Below are positions 24,594 through 33,629 of a DNA stretch of 34,623 nucleotides, piece by piece; the first letter of the stretch is position 1; the number at the start of each line of letters is the position of its first letter. A model generated the notes under the pieces. The model was not told the DNA's origin and made no database searches. It was given only the letters and a program-made list of their open reading frames with translations. This DNA comes from Chlamydiia bacterium (lineage in GTDB: Bacteria; Chlamydiota; Chlamydiia; Chlamydiales; GCA-2402025): positions 1 to 34,623 of the forward strand of contig JAJACS010000019.1 of NCBI GenBank assembly GCA_022601395.1, read 5' to 3'. Position numbers and translations under genes: made by a program.

Positions 24594-24830
24594 TTAGCCT
24601 TTTTTACCGTCGATATATTTTACAACGTCTGCAACTGTTTTAAGCTTTTCCGCATCTTCTTCTGAGATTTCGAAGCCAAACTTTTCTTCGAAAGTCATAA
24701 TTAGCTCTGTAAGATCTAGAGAGTCTGCATTTAAATCTTCAACAAATGACTTTTCTAAAGTCACATCAGCAGCATCAACACCAAGTTGCTCAACTATGAT
24801 ATCAATAACTTCCTTTTCTACTGTTGTCAT
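24594..24830 (-). CDS. acpP: Acyl carrier protein
   Basis: A small acidic four-helix protein that carries growing acyl chains on phosphopantetheine. The attachment Ser is Ser37 in [10 protein letters not shown], preceded by FVEDLN. Length 78 aa is typical. AAGGAA precedes the ATG. It is the last gene of fabH-fabD-fabG-acpP; AcpS at 17772-18149 would activate it. The 54-base gap after fabG is the longest in the cluster and may hold an extra promoter, but none is clear. Confidence 0.98.
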   Translation of the reverse strand: MTTVEKEVIDIIVEQLGVDAADVTLEKSFVEDLNADSLDLTELIMTFEEKFGFEISEEDAEKLKTVADVVKYIDGKKG

Positions 24831-24884
24831 GGTTTTTCCTTCTTATATGAAATTTTTTTTGTTTCAAATTTTAATATCTAAATT

Positions 24885-25640
24885 TTATGCAAGCATCCCA
24901 CCGTCTACGGTGATTGTCTGGCCTGTCATGTAATCACTCATGGAACTTGCTAGAAACAAAGCCGCATTCGCAATATTCTCAGGCTGACCAAGCTTCTGCA
25001 TTGGAACCTTTTTCAAAATTCCTTCCTTCTGAGCATCGGTAAGCTTGTCCGTCATGTCCGATTGAATGAACCCAGGAGCTATACAATTTACACAAACATT
25101 ACGCTTCGCAAGTTCAAGAGCCAGAGATCTAGTAAAGCCAACCAGTCCAAACTTCGAAGAAGTATAATTAACTTGTCCAGCACTTCCTGTCAAGCCTAAT
25201 ACAGACGTTATGTTGATAATTTTACCAGCTCTTGCCTTTAACATCGGCTTCACAACAGCCTTACAAATGTTATATGCAGATTTTAAATTTACGTTGATTA
25301 CATCGTCCCAATGTTCTTCTTTCATCTTCATAAGCAGACCGTCTCTTGTGATCCCAGCGCAGTTAACAAGAACATCAATTGATCCAAACTCATTATATAC
25401 TTCGTCTATCGCGGTTTGGATAGCATCATGAGAAGAAACATCAACTAGCTTGTATTCAAACTTTTGATCGCCTGAAATCGCAACTTCTTTCATTTCTACA
25501 AGAGCTTGTTTTGCTCTTTCTTCATTCGTACCGAAAATAACAACATTTGCTCCGTTTTTAGCATAAGATACAGCAATTGACTTTCCGATACCTCTAGTAC
25601 CACCTGTCACAATTGCGCTTTTGCTCTCTAGTAGTTTCAT
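24885..25640 (-). CDS. fabG: 3-oxoacyl-ACP reductase
   Basis: A short-chain dehydrogenase that reduces 3-ketoacyl-ACP with NADPH. The cofactor motif TGGTRGIG is at residues 12-19, NCAGITRDGLL at 93-103, and the catalytic triad is Ser146, Tyr159 and Lys163. The C-terminus GQTITVDGGMLA is the FabG hallmark. Length 251 aa is normal. AAAGGAG precedes the ATG, 10 bases after the fabD stop. Confidence 0.97.
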   Translation of the reverse strand: MKLLESKSAIVTGGTRGIGKSIAVSYAKNGANVVIFGTNEERAKQALVEMKEVAISGDQKFEYKLVDVSSHDAIQTAIDEVYNEFGSIDVLVNCAGITRDGLLMKMKEEHWDDVINVNLKSAYNICKAVVKPMLKARAGKIINITSVLGLTGSAGQVNYTSSKFGLVGFTRSLALELAKRNVCVNCIAPGFIQSDMTDKLTDAQKEGILKKVPMQKLGQPENIANAALFLASSMSDYMTGQTITVDGGMLA

Positions 25641-25650
25641 AGTTTCTCCT

Positions 25651-26598
25651 TTAAGCGTAACAAACGCCTATCTTCTCTAGTAATTTTTCTAAGTCATCGA
25701 CTTTTTCTACATTATAAGAAGGAGCCTTAACCCCTATCTTTTTATTCATTCCACAAAGTGATCTGCCAGGTCCCATCTCAATATAAAAGGCGACATCTTT
25801 TTCATCGATCTCTCTGATAGATTTTTCCCATTTTGTTGTAGAAGCAACCTGATCAATCAAGTGACCTTTCATATGAGACATATCTTCTACAATACTCCCA
25901 GGAACATTCATCGCTACTTGTATTGTTGAATCATTAAACTCGATGTTTTCAATTTTATCCTTTAACTTCTCTTGCGCCTCTTTCATAAGTCCGCTATGGA
26001 AAGCTCCTGATACATCAAGAGGAAGAACTCTCTTTGCTCCTGCCTCTTTCAAACTCAGCGTCGCTTTATCTAGCTCTTCATGAGAACCCGAGATGACTAC
26101 CTGTCCAGGACAGTTTAGGTTTGCTATCCAAAGAGTGTAACCTTGGGCTTCAATATGCTCTCTTACTGTCTTTTCATCAAAACCAAGCACTACAGATAAA
26201 CCACCTGGGTGATTCACCGAAGCCTCATGCATATGATTTGCTCTTGCTTGCACAAGAAGCAGGCACTCTTTAAATGATATTTTATCAGCCATATAAAGTG
26301 CTGTATACTCCCCAAGACTCAAACCCGCACAAATGCTTGGTTTTATCTCTGGAAATTTCTTCTCAAATGCCGCTGCAATCGCAGATGAAACAACAAAAAT
26401 AGCAAGTTGTGAATACTTTGTTTTTGTCAGTTCTTGCTTCGGGCCATCAAAAATAATGTTACTGAGAGAATACCCTAAAATTTCGTCTGCTTCATCAAAC
26501 ACTTTTTTAGACTCTTCGAATGCATTGTAAAAATCTTGGCCCATAGAAACATATTGCGCTCCCTGGCCTGGGAATAGATATACGATTTCCTTACTCAT
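25651..26598 (-). CDS. fabD: Malonyl-CoA:ACP transacylase
   Basis: This enzyme loads malonate onto ACP. FPGQGAQYVSMG (residues 9-20), the nucleophile Ser94 in GLSLGEYTAL, Arg119 in QARA, and His201 in SGAFHSGLM make up the acyltransferase site. Length 315 aa is typical. The gap from fabH is 8 bases, and AGGA lies before the ATG. Confidence 0.97.
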   Translation of the reverse strand: MSKEIVYLFPGQGAQYVSMGQDFYNAFEESKKVFDEADEILGYSLSNIIFDGPKQELTKTKYSQLAIFVVSSAIAAAFEKKFPEIKPSICAGLSLGEYTALYMADKISFKECLLLVQARANHMHEASVNHPGGLSVVLGFDEKTVREHIEAQGYTLWIANLNCPGQVVISGSHEELDKATLSLKEAGAKRVLPLDVSGAFHSGLMKEAQEKLKDKIENIEFNDSTIQVAMNVPGSIVEDMSHMKGHLIDQVASTTKWEKSIREIDEKDVAFYIEMGPGRSLCGMNKKIGVKAPSYNVEKVDDLEKLLEKIGVCYA

Positions 26599-26606
26599 AG
26601 ATAGTC

Positions 26607-27614
26607 CTATTTGTCAGTTACAGTTAAGACAGAAGCGCCCCAAGTTAGGCCTCCGCCGAAAGCCACAAGCAAGATACGCTTGCCTTGATCTAGCTTCTTC
26701 TCATTCATGAGCTCATGTAGAGCAATTCCGCATGAAGAGGCTGATGTGTTTCCATATTTATGGATAGTAATATATACCTTGTCTTTACCTACTTGAAAGC
26801 GTTTAGCAAGACCCTCAATAATACGTAGGTTCGCTTGGTGAGGAATTAGATAACTGATATCTGACTCTGTAATTCCAACTTGCTTTAAGGACTCTATAGA
26901 AGCAGCTTCCATTCTACGTACCGCATGCTTATAGACTTCTCTACCTTCCATTTTTATATAGTGCTCTTTTCCCTCAACAGTTTCTATAGAAGCTGGTTTT
27001 TTAGAACCGCCTGCTGGAACCTTAAGAATCTCAGAAAGACCACCATCAGCACCAAGAACAGCATTACTGATAAGAAGACCCTTGCCAGAACTACTTACAA
27101 CACAAGAAGCTGCTCCATCACCAAATAGAACACAAGTACCTCTATCTGTATAATCTGTGAAACTTGATAGCTTCTCTGATGCTATCACTAAGACGTTTTT
27201 ATATAGACCTGACTCAACATATGCCTTTGCAGTAGCAAGAGCATATATGTAACCACTACATGTCGCCTGCATATCAAATGCTGCAGCTTTAGTTGCTTTA
27301 ATATTCTTCTGTACAAGACATGCCGTACTAGGAAACATAAAATCAGGAGTTACAGTAGCAAACAATATTAAATCAATCTCTTCTGCAGGAAGGTTCGCCT
27401 CTTCTAGTGCTACCCTTGCAGCTTCTGTCCCCATATAGGAATTTGTCTCATTATCGTCTGCAATTCTTCTCTCTTTCATTCCAGTGCGAGATACAATCCA
27501 CTCATCGTTAGTATCAACAATTTTCTCTAGATCCGCATTTGTAAGAACCTTCTTAGGAAGATAAGATCCTGTACCTGTAATCCTTGCTTGGATTTTCTCA
27601 GCAGCAGTTGTCAT
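26607..27614 (-). CDS. fabH: 3-oxoacyl-ACP synthase III
   Basis: This enzyme starts fatty-acid synthesis by condensing acetyl-CoA with malonyl-ACP. The catalytic triad is Cys119 in QATCSGYIYAL, His259 in PHQANLRII and Asn289 in GNTSASS. The C-terminus LLVAFGGGLTWGA is conserved. Length 335 aa is typical. GAGGA precedes the ATG. It is the first gene of the cluster, reading away from recR. Confidence 0.97.
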   Translation of the reverse strand: MTTAAEKIQARITGTGSYLPKKVLTNADLEKIVDTNDEWIVSRTGMKERRIADDNETNSYMGTEAARVALEEANLPAEEIDLILFATVTPDFMFPSTACLVQKNIKATKAAAFDMQATCSGYIYALATAKAYVESGLYKNVLVIASEKLSSFTDYTDRGTCVLFGDGAASCVVSSSGKGLLISNAVLGADGGLSEILKVPAGGSKKPASIETVEGKEHYIKMEGREVYKHAVRRMEAASIESLKQVGITESDISYLIPHQANLRIIEGLAKRFQVGKDKVYITIHKYGNTSASSCGIALHELMNEKKLDQGKRILLVAFGGGLTWGASVLTVTDK

Positions 27615-27661
27615 GGGTCCTCGCCAATTAAAATTTAAAGCACAAGTTTACCTTAAAAACG

Positions 27662-27691
27662 ATAAAACCTAAAGGATATTATGGCTTTCAA
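27662..27691 (-). promoter_or_regulatory. Candidate promoter of the fab cluster
   Basis: On the minus strand a TTGAAA -35 box (complement 27686-27691, five of six consensus bases) is separated by 18 bases from TTTTAT (complement 27662-27667, four of six). The fabH ATG is 47 bases further. It sits back to back with the recR promoter candidate. Confidence 0.45.
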
Positions 27692-27705
27692 AAGGTTTCT
27701 ATAAT
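27687..27705 (+). promoter_or_regulatory. Candidate recR promoter
   Basis: TATAAT at 27700-27705 is preceded by TTCAAAAGGTTTC, nearly the same as the sequence before the bamA -10 box. No standard -35 hexamer is visible. The box also lies in the loop of a 7-base-pair inverted repeat (27690-27696 with 27706-27712) followed by T, which could instead act as a weak terminator or operator. Confidence 0.4.
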
Positions 27706-27783
27706 ACCTTTTTAGCCTTCACTCTTTATTCAAATTCAAGTATAAAAACGATTCGACAAATCATTACCAATCAAAATTTTATT

Positions 27784-28392
27784 ATGAAGAAATACCCAGA
27801 ACCTATTCAAAAAATCATTCAGTATTTAAGGAAGCTTCCTGGAGTTGGAAACAAAACAGCAGAACGCTTTGCCTTTCATATCTTAGACTGGGACAGTATC
27901 GATCAAACAGGATTTTCAAACTCTCTTGCAACACTCAAAACAAAAGTAAAAACATGCGACGAGTGTGGATGTTATAAGGATGCAAGCAACTGCACGTACT
28001 GCACAAAAGGCCATGATTTAAAAACGCTATGCATCATAGCTAAAGCCAAGGATGTATATACCATTGACCACATGAATGCTTTTTCAGGATATTTTCATGT
28101 AATTGGTTCTTTGATTTCCCCTTTAGAAGGGAAAATGCCTGAAGATTTGTGTCTTAACTCTCTTTCAGACCGTATTGATAAATTACAAATAGAAGAAGTC
28201 ATTATTGCTCTAGATTCGACTCTCGAAGGCGATGCTACAGCATTATATTTACACAAAGCTTTCAAGAATAAAAAAATAAAAATCACGAAACTTGCTTTGG
28301 GTATTCCAATTGGATCCACTTTAGAGTACGTCGATGAAGGTACTCTTTCGCAAGCTTTTGCAAGCAGACATACACTTGCTGAAAAAAACTAA
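27784..28392 (+). CDS. recR: Recombination mediator RecR
   Basis: RecR helps load RecA at gaps during recombinational repair. It has a helix-hairpin-helix LRKLPGVGNKTAERFAF (residues 15-31), a zinc finger using Cys58, Cys61, Cys70 and Cys73, and a Toprim domain (about 80-175). The usual C-terminal Walker-like part GIPIGSTLEYVDEGTLSQAF is present. Length 202 aa is typical. No Shine-Dalgarno is visible before the ATG. Confidence 0.97.
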   Translation: MKKYPEPIQKIIQYLRKLPGVGNKTAERFAFHILDWDSIDQTGFSNSLATLKTKVKTCDECGCYKDASNCTYCTKGHDLKTLCIIAKAKDVYTIDHMNAFSGYFHVIGSLISPLEGKMPEDLCLNSLSDRIDKLQIEEVIIALDSTLEGDATALYLHKAFKNKKIKITKLALGIPIGSTLEYVDEGTLSQAFASRHTLAEKN

Positions 28393-28404
28393 CTGATCTG
28401 CTGC

Positions 28405-28434
28405 TTGCTTTTATTACAAAAGGTTTTCTATAAT
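28405..28434 (+). promoter_or_regulatory. Promoter of bamA-ompH-lpxD
   Basis: TTGCTT at 28405-28410 and TATAAT at 28429-28434 are spaced by 18 bases, between the recR stop and the bamA start. Bases just before the -10 (ACAAAAGGTTTTC) nearly repeat the recR promoter candidate. The untranslated leader would be about 75 bases. Confidence 0.6.
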
Positions 28435-28517
28435 TTGGCGTCTTATGTCAAGTAGACAGCTTTGATCAAGTGATATCACTTGTAAAATGATAGTGCGAAC
28501 ATTTAACTCAATGATAC

Positions 28518-30914
28518 ATGAATAAAAAATTTCTCTTATATCTTACTCCATTCCTGTTAGCTGCAGCCCCTATTAAACAAGGGTTTACCAGCCAACCTAT
28601 GGTTGAAGCTTATGAACATAAGCGAGTGGCAAACATCCGAATTAAAATGGAAAACTTGCCTCCTGGAACGAACTTTAATCCTACTCAAATCCTGTCTAAG
28701 CTACATACGAAAATAGGCGATCCATTTTCTCAGACAACATTTGATCATGACCTAAAGTCCCTTTCTGATGAATATGACAAAGCAGAACCTTCTATCTCTA
28801 TTAAGAATGGTGAAATTTACATCACCCTAAAAATCTGGCAAAAGCCTGTTGTTAGAAATGTAAAGTTCATCCACAAAAAGTTCAAAACACACACTCTAGA
28901 GAAAGAGCTTGGGATCAAATCAGACAGCGTATTCAACAGAGACAAGTTCAACAAAGCATTCAATAAGCTAAAAGAGTTCTACATCAAGAAAGGATACTTT
29001 GAGGCAGAACTTCACTACACAATCGTACCGATACCTCATAAAAATGAAATGGACATCATCATCAAGGTTGATGAAGGAAGATCTGGTAAAGTACAAAAAC
29101 TCTCATTCGATGGCTTTTCAAAGAAAGAAGAAAGCGCGATCCTAGAGATGATCCACACAAAAAAATACAACCTCTTCACAAGCTGGCTAACTGGAAAAGG
29201 TGTGTATCATGAAGAAGCTCTAGAGCATGATAAGTTAATCATAGTTGACTACCTACAAAACCAAGGTTACGCAGACGCTACTGTAACGATCAACGTTAAA
29301 GACGTTGATAACGGCGTTCAAGTCGTTGTAAAAGCTAACCGCGGGGAAGTATTTCACTTTTCAAAAGTGACTTTCGATGGCAACTCATTATACGACAATG
29401 AAGCTATAGAAAAGACAATGTTGATACATGATGGAAGTCTCTATTCTCCTGAAAGAGTTCGAGCGACCATTCAACAGATAAAGGATTTGTACGGTAAGAA
29501 AGGTTATATTGAAGCTGACGTACAGTACTCACTACAACTATCACGCAGCGAGCCCGAGTATAACGTTCACTTCCAAATTGAGGAAAATGAACAGTTCCGC
29601 ATTGGAATGATCAGAGTACTTGGAAATGTTCAAACAAATACAAGCGTTGTACTGCACGAATCTCTACTTGTTCCTGGTGAAGTTTTTGATTCAAGGAAAC
29701 TTAGAGCAACACAACAGCGTCTAGAAGCTATCGGATATTTCAAGTCCGTTAATGTTTACGCAGTTAGAACACCTGAAGATGAATCGCTTGGACCGAACTA
29801 CCGTGATGTCATCATCGAAGTTGATGAAACAACAACAGGTAATGTCAGCCTCTTCTTTGGATTCAGCTCTGTTGATTCCATCTTTGGTGGACTTGACCTT
29901 ACTGAAAGTAATTTCAACTACAAAGGACTAAGCAGCTTCTGGAGAGACGGTCTTTCAGCTCTCCGCGGCGGTGGTGAATATGCTCATGCAAGAGCAAGCT
30001 TTGGTGCCAAAGAATCAAGCTACAGCATTTCATGGATGACTCCATATCTAAGAGACTCTTTATGGAGATTTGGATTTGATGTTACTTATTCAATAAGCAG
30101 CCTTCAATCCAAAGATTATGATATCCACAATCTTGGATTTAGCCTCTTTGCGAACTACCCACTATCCCCTTACTTAACACACGGCTGGAAATACCGTATC
30201 AATAACGCAATCATTGATATTAAGAAAAAGGCTGGAGAAGAAGCTAGGGAACAAGAGAAAAACAGTGGTCTTGTTACAGGACTTACAGGTAGCTTGAACT
30301 TTGACTCAACAAATAATGCCTTTAAGCCAAATAGAGGACTTCGATCCGTATTTGAAACAGAACTCGCTGGAGTTAGAAGGCACGCTGATACTGAGAAGAT
30401 GTTCCCGTTCCTACGTTTTGCCTTCATCAACAGTTACTACTACCCTGTTTGGAGAAAAGGAACTCTTAAGACAAGATTTGATGCCAAATTTATCTATCCT
30501 TTTGGAGGAAACGGTGACTTTGAAAACATCCCACTTTCTGAGAGATTCTTCTTAGGTGGTGAGACAACCGTTCGTGGATATAAGGCCTTCAAAATTGGAC
30601 CAAAGTTTAAAAAGCTTAATAGCGAGGGTCAACTCGTTCTTACTGACGATCCAACTGGTGGTATCTCCTCATTCCTATTCTCTGTGGAATACCTACAAAA
30701 CCTCTATAAGCCGATTGATGCTTTTGTATTCTTCGATAGTGGTTCTGTAAGCCAAGGGAACTTTGAGATTGGAAAGCTAAGAATGTCTTATGGTGTTGGC
30801 TTAAGACTTGAAATATCAGCCAGAGCACCAGTTATCCTAGGTTATGCATTCCCAATCAATCCGGGAAGAGATCCTTTAAGACGATTCTTCTTCGCAATGG
30901 GCGGACAGTTTTAA
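28518..30914 (+). CDS. bamA: Outer-membrane protein assembly factor BamA (Omp85)
   Basis: BamA inserts beta-barrel proteins into the outer membrane. A signal peptide (residues 1 to about 25) is followed by five POTRA domains (about 35-430) and a C-terminal barrel (about 440-798). The barrel loop motif VRGY is at residues 685-688 in GGETTVRGYKAFK. The last residue is Phe (FFAMGGQF), as expected. Length 798 aa is typical. There is no Shine-Dalgarno at the start. Gene order recR-bamA-ompH-lpxD matches Chlamydia. The barrel protein at 18153-18971 would be a client. Confidence 0.97.
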   Translation: MNKKFLLYLTPFLLAAAPIKQGFTSQPMVEAYEHKRVANIRIKMENLPPGTNFNPTQILSKLHTKIGDPFSQTTFDHDLKSLSDEYDKAEPSISIKNGEIYITLKIWQKPVVRNVKFIHKKFKTHTLEKELGIKSDSVFNRDKFNKAFNKLKEFYIKKGYFEAELHYTIVPIPHKNEMDIIIKVDEGRSGKVQKLSFDGFSKKEESAILEMIHTKKYNLFTSWLTGKGVYHEEALEHDKLIIVDYLQNQGYADATVTINVKDVDNGVQVVVKANRGEVFHFSKVTFDGNSLYDNEAIEKTMLIHDGSLYSPERVRATIQQIKDLYGKKGYIEADVQYSLQLSRSEPEYNVHFQIEENEQFRIGMIRVLGNVQTNTSVVLHESLLVPGEVFDSRKLRATQQRLEAIGYFKSVNVYAVRTPEDESLGPNYRDVIIEVDETTTGNVSLFFGFSSVDSIFGGLDLTESNFNYKGLSSFWRDGLSALRGGGEYAHARASFGAKESSYSISWMTPYLRDSLWRFGFDVTYSISSLQSKDYDIHNLGFSLFANYPLSPYLTHGWKYRINNAIIDIKKKAGEEAREQEKNSGLVTGLTGSLNFDSTNNAFKPNRGLRSVFETELAGVRRHADTEKMFPFLRFAFINSYYYPVWRKGTLKTRFDAKFIYPFGGNGDFENIPLSERFFLGGETTVRGYKAFKIGPKFKKLNSEGQLVLTDDPTGGISSFLFSVEYLQNLYKPIDAFVFFDSGSVSQGNFEIGKLRMSYGVGLRLEISARAPVILGYAFPINPGRDPLRRFFFAMGGQF

Positions 30915-30931
30915 GAAACAATATGTAAAAT

Positions 30932-30953
30932 TTCCAATCACATGATATTGGAA
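30932..30953 (+). other. Hairpin between bamA and ompH
   Basis: TTCCAAT and ATTGGAA form a perfect 7-base-pair stem with an 8-base loop, 17 bases after the bamA stop. No T-run follows, so it is not a standard terminator. It could protect or process the mRNA between bamA and ompH. Confidence 0.5.
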
Positions 30954-30971
30954 TAAGATAAGGAGACTACC

Positions 30972-31571
30972 ATGAAATTCCATAAACCAGTCCTAGGGCT
31001 CGTTGCACTATGCCTACTATGCGCAGGTAAACCAGCTCTTCATGCTAATTCCAAAAAAGATATTGGAATCGTGAACTTTGCAACTTGCGTTACAGAGTCA
31101 AAGCTAGGAAAACAAGAACAAGAAGCAATGGAAAATATCAAGAATCAAATGGCTCATTTGATCAAAGATATCGAAGAGCAGCTTCAAGATCTTACAGGAA
31201 AACTAAGCGATTCAGACTTCTTAGATGGTCTATCACCTGAAGGTGAGCAAGAGCTAAAAATGAAGTATGGTCAACTTAGAGAAGAACATGAGCGCTACCA
31301 GCAACAGTTCTATCAAGTTATGCAACAAGCAAACATGAAGCTTGTACAGACGGTGTCTTCTTACGTAAATGCTGCAACAGGAAAAATTGCAAAAGCAAAA
31401 AAGCTTTCTCTCGTTGTAAACAAAGATGCATGTTTTTCATTTGATGAAACTTTTGACATCACTCAAGTAGTGATTGAAGAAATGGACAAATCATTTGATG
31501 AGCTACAAGCACAAGCTGTTTCAAAAGCTGATAAGCAAGAAACTTCTGAAGAACAAACAGCAGTTAACTAA
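30972..31571 (+). CDS. ompH: OmpH/Skp-family periplasmic chaperone
   Basis: Skp-type chaperones hold unfolded outer-membrane proteins in the periplasm before BamA. A signal peptide (MKFHKPVLGLVALCLLC onward) ends near ALHANS, residues 23-28. The mature start DIGIVNFATCVTESKLGKQE is typical of the family. A long charged coiled-coil (about 45-125) forms the grasping arms. Length 199 aa is slightly above average owing to a Gln/Glu-rich tail. AAGGAG precedes the ATG. It lies between bamA and lpxD. Confidence 0.94.
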   Translation: MKFHKPVLGLVALCLLCAGKPALHANSKKDIGIVNFATCVTESKLGKQEQEAMENIKNQMAHLIKDIEEQLQDLTGKLSDSDFLDGLSPEGEQELKMKYGQLREEHERYQQQFYQVMQQANMKLVQTVSSYVNAATGKIAKAKKLSLVVNKDACFSFDETFDITQVVIEEMDKSFDELQAQAVSKADKQETSEEQTAVN

Positions 31572-31580
31572 AGAAGACAG

Positions 31581-32627
31581 ATGATTAAAAAATTTACCCT
31601 CAAAGAACTCGCTGATCATACAAATAGCTCCGTAATTGGTGATGAAAATATCACCATTTCTGGAGTGAATAGTTTAGAGGATGCAAGCAGTTATGAAGCG
31701 TCTTTCTTGGCAAATCCAAGATATAAAGAGCTTTTAAAAACCACACAAGCTGGCCTTGTTTGCATAAGCAATGACACAAGTATCATTGAGGGTAAAAATT
31801 ACCTCGTTTCAGACAACCCTTCTAAAGCATTCCAACTCATAACGGATTTAGTCCTCTCCTCTAGCGCTACTGGATTCAAAGGAATTCACAGCTCAGCCAC
31901 AGTGCACGAAAGTGCAAAAATAGGAGATAATGTTACTATAGGTCCGCATGTATGCATTGACCAAGGATGCAAAATTGGAGATGGGTCTCAAATATTTGCA
32001 AACGTATGTATCGGAGCAGAAACAACCATTGGTAAAAACTGCATCCTATACTCTAACTCTACAGTAAGAGAAAGATGCGTTCTGCAAGATAGAGTAATCT
32101 TACAGCCTGGTGCTGTTATTGGTTCTTGTGGCTACGGCTATATTACAGGCAAAGACGGCAAGCATCAGAAAATCGAGCAGCTAGGCAATGTAGTACTTGA
32201 AGATGATGTTGAAATCGGAGCAAATACCACAATTGATCGCGCAAGGTTTAAGTCCACAATAATTAAGCAAGGTACAAAAATTGATAATCTTGTTCAGATC
32301 GGTCATAATGTGGTACTAGGCGAGCACAACTTAATCGTCTCTCAGACAGGGATTTCAGGCTCTGCAAAGACTGGGAAATACGTTGTACTAGGTGGTCAAG
32401 CTGGTGTTGTTGGACATGTTGAAATCGCTGATTTCGCTCAAATAGCTACACGTGGCGGCGTTAGCAAAAACGTTACAAAGGCTGGCCAATATGGCGGCGC
32501 TCCTCTCATGCCTTTCAATGAGTTCAATAAAAATCGCGTTCATGTGCGAAATATTGAGAAATATGTCAAACGCATTAAGGCACTTGAAGAAATGATTCAT
32601 TCTCTTAAGGAAAACCTCCCCTCCTAA
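31581..32627 (+). CDS. lpxD: UDP-3-O-(3-hydroxyacyl)glucosamine N-acyltransferase
   Basis: LpxD adds the second acyl chain in lipid A synthesis, using hydroxyacyl-ACP. An N-terminal uridine-binding domain (about 1-100) precedes a left-handed beta-helix of hexapeptide repeats (about 103-290). The catalytic His is His242 in VQIGHNVVLGEHN. The C-terminal helix (about 320-348) includes RIKALEEMIHSLKE. Length 348 aa is typical. The gap from ompH is 9 bases. It is the last gene of the envelope operon. Confidence 0.97.
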   Translation: MIKKFTLKELADHTNSSVIGDENITISGVNSLEDASSYEASFLANPRYKELLKTTQAGLVCISNDTSIIEGKNYLVSDNPSKAFQLITDLVLSSSATGFKGIHSSATVHESAKIGDNVTIGPHVCIDQGCKIGDGSQIFANVCIGAETTIGKNCILYSNSTVRERCVLQDRVILQPGAVIGSCGYGYITGKDGKHQKIEQLGNVVLEDDVEIGANTTIDRARFKSTIIKQGTKIDNLVQIGHNVVLGEHNLIVSQTGISGSAKTGKYVVLGGQAGVVGHVEIADFAQIATRGGVSKNVTKAGQYGGAPLMPFNEFNKNRVHVRNIEKYVKRIKALEEMIHSLKENLPS

Positions 32628-32705
32628 GCCTTAAAAATCTTGTGATTTAAACCTTACCTATTTACGTTGAAACTAAGCAAGGGTTGGGGTTGCACAGACG
32701 CTCAT

Positions 32706-33629
32706 ATGATTACCATATACTCAAAGACAGATATTGATGATGACTTTCAAGTCATTCACGCTCCTGAAGATGGGTGCTGGATTCATGCTGACCGTGCCAC
32801 AATAGAAGATATTCATCAAATTACTAAGCTAACAGGATTGCAATATAGCGATCTTAGAGACGCTTTAGATAAATACGAAATCCCTCGTATTGAAAAGATA
32901 AGCGAAAATATCGTTGTTTTTACAAGACATCCTATACCAACAAGAGAATCAGGGCTCTTCACGACAACATTCACCATTATCCTAACCAAGAAATACTTCA
33001 TCACCATTTGCCCTACTTTCAGCTCACTTGTACAAAGCTTCATCTCCCAAAAACCTAAGCTTACTACCTATCAGTCTTCTAAATTCTTGATCTACATTCT
33101 TCTAAAAATCACGCAGGAATACACACTGCAGATTAAACAAATCCGCTCAAACGTCTTGAAACAAGAGAAAGAGATCAACCATATTGAATCTGAAGACATC
33201 ACCAACCTTACTATCAACGAAGAAAACCTTAACCAGTATCTATCATCCCTCGTTCCCATACGTAATGTTCTCGAAGCGATCACATCAGGTAAATACACAA
33301 TCCTCCACGAAAAGGATCAGGACCTACTAGAAGATTTGCTAAACGCATCCCTTCAATCTGAAGATCTTTGTGCGATCAACCTAAGAAGTATTAGGAGCCT
33401 TAGAGATTCATATCAGATCATCTTCACAAACCAGCTGAACAAAACCATTAAACTCTTAACAGGACTCACCATCATCCTAAGTATACCGACGATGATCGCA
33501 AGTCTTTATGGTATGAACGTAAAACTACCCATGGAAAAGAACCCCTTTGCTTTTGGGATCCTATTTATATTCATCCTTGTGATATCCTTTCTATCCTATT
33601 ACGTATTCCAAAGAAGACGATGGCTCTAG
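32706..33629 (+). CDS. CorA-type divalent metal transporter
   Basis: A Mg2+/Co2+ channel-type transporter of the inner membrane. It has a long cytoplasmic part (residues 1 to about 240) with a charged coiled-coil stretch (KQEKEINHIESED near 155) and two C-terminal membrane segments separated by the signature YGMNVKLP (Gly269-Met270-Asn271). The end QRRRWL is the usual basic tail. I start at ATG 32706 (307 aa). An in-frame TTG at 32667 would add 13 residues without family similarity. The last 10 bases overlap the SET gene. Which metal is carried cannot be read from sequence. Confidence 0.92.
   Translation: MITIYSKTDIDDDFQVIHAPEDGCWIHADRATIEDIHQITKLTGLQYSDLRDALDKYEIPRIEKISENIVVFTRHPIPTRESGLFTTTFTIILTKKYFITICPTFSSLVQSFISQKPKLTTYQSSKFLIYILLKITQEYTLQIKQIRSNVLKQEKEINHIESEDITNLTINEENLNQYLSSLVPIRNVLEAITSGKYTILHEKDQDLLEDLLNASLQSEDLCAINLRSIRSLRDSYQIIFTNQLNKTIKLLTGLTIILSIPTMIASLYGMNVKLPMEKNPFAFGILFIFILVISFLSYYVFQRRRWL

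Noticed and set aside
32667..32705. TTG start for the CorA-like gene
   Set aside because: The added 13 residues show no family similarity, and ATG 32706 gives a normal N-terminus.
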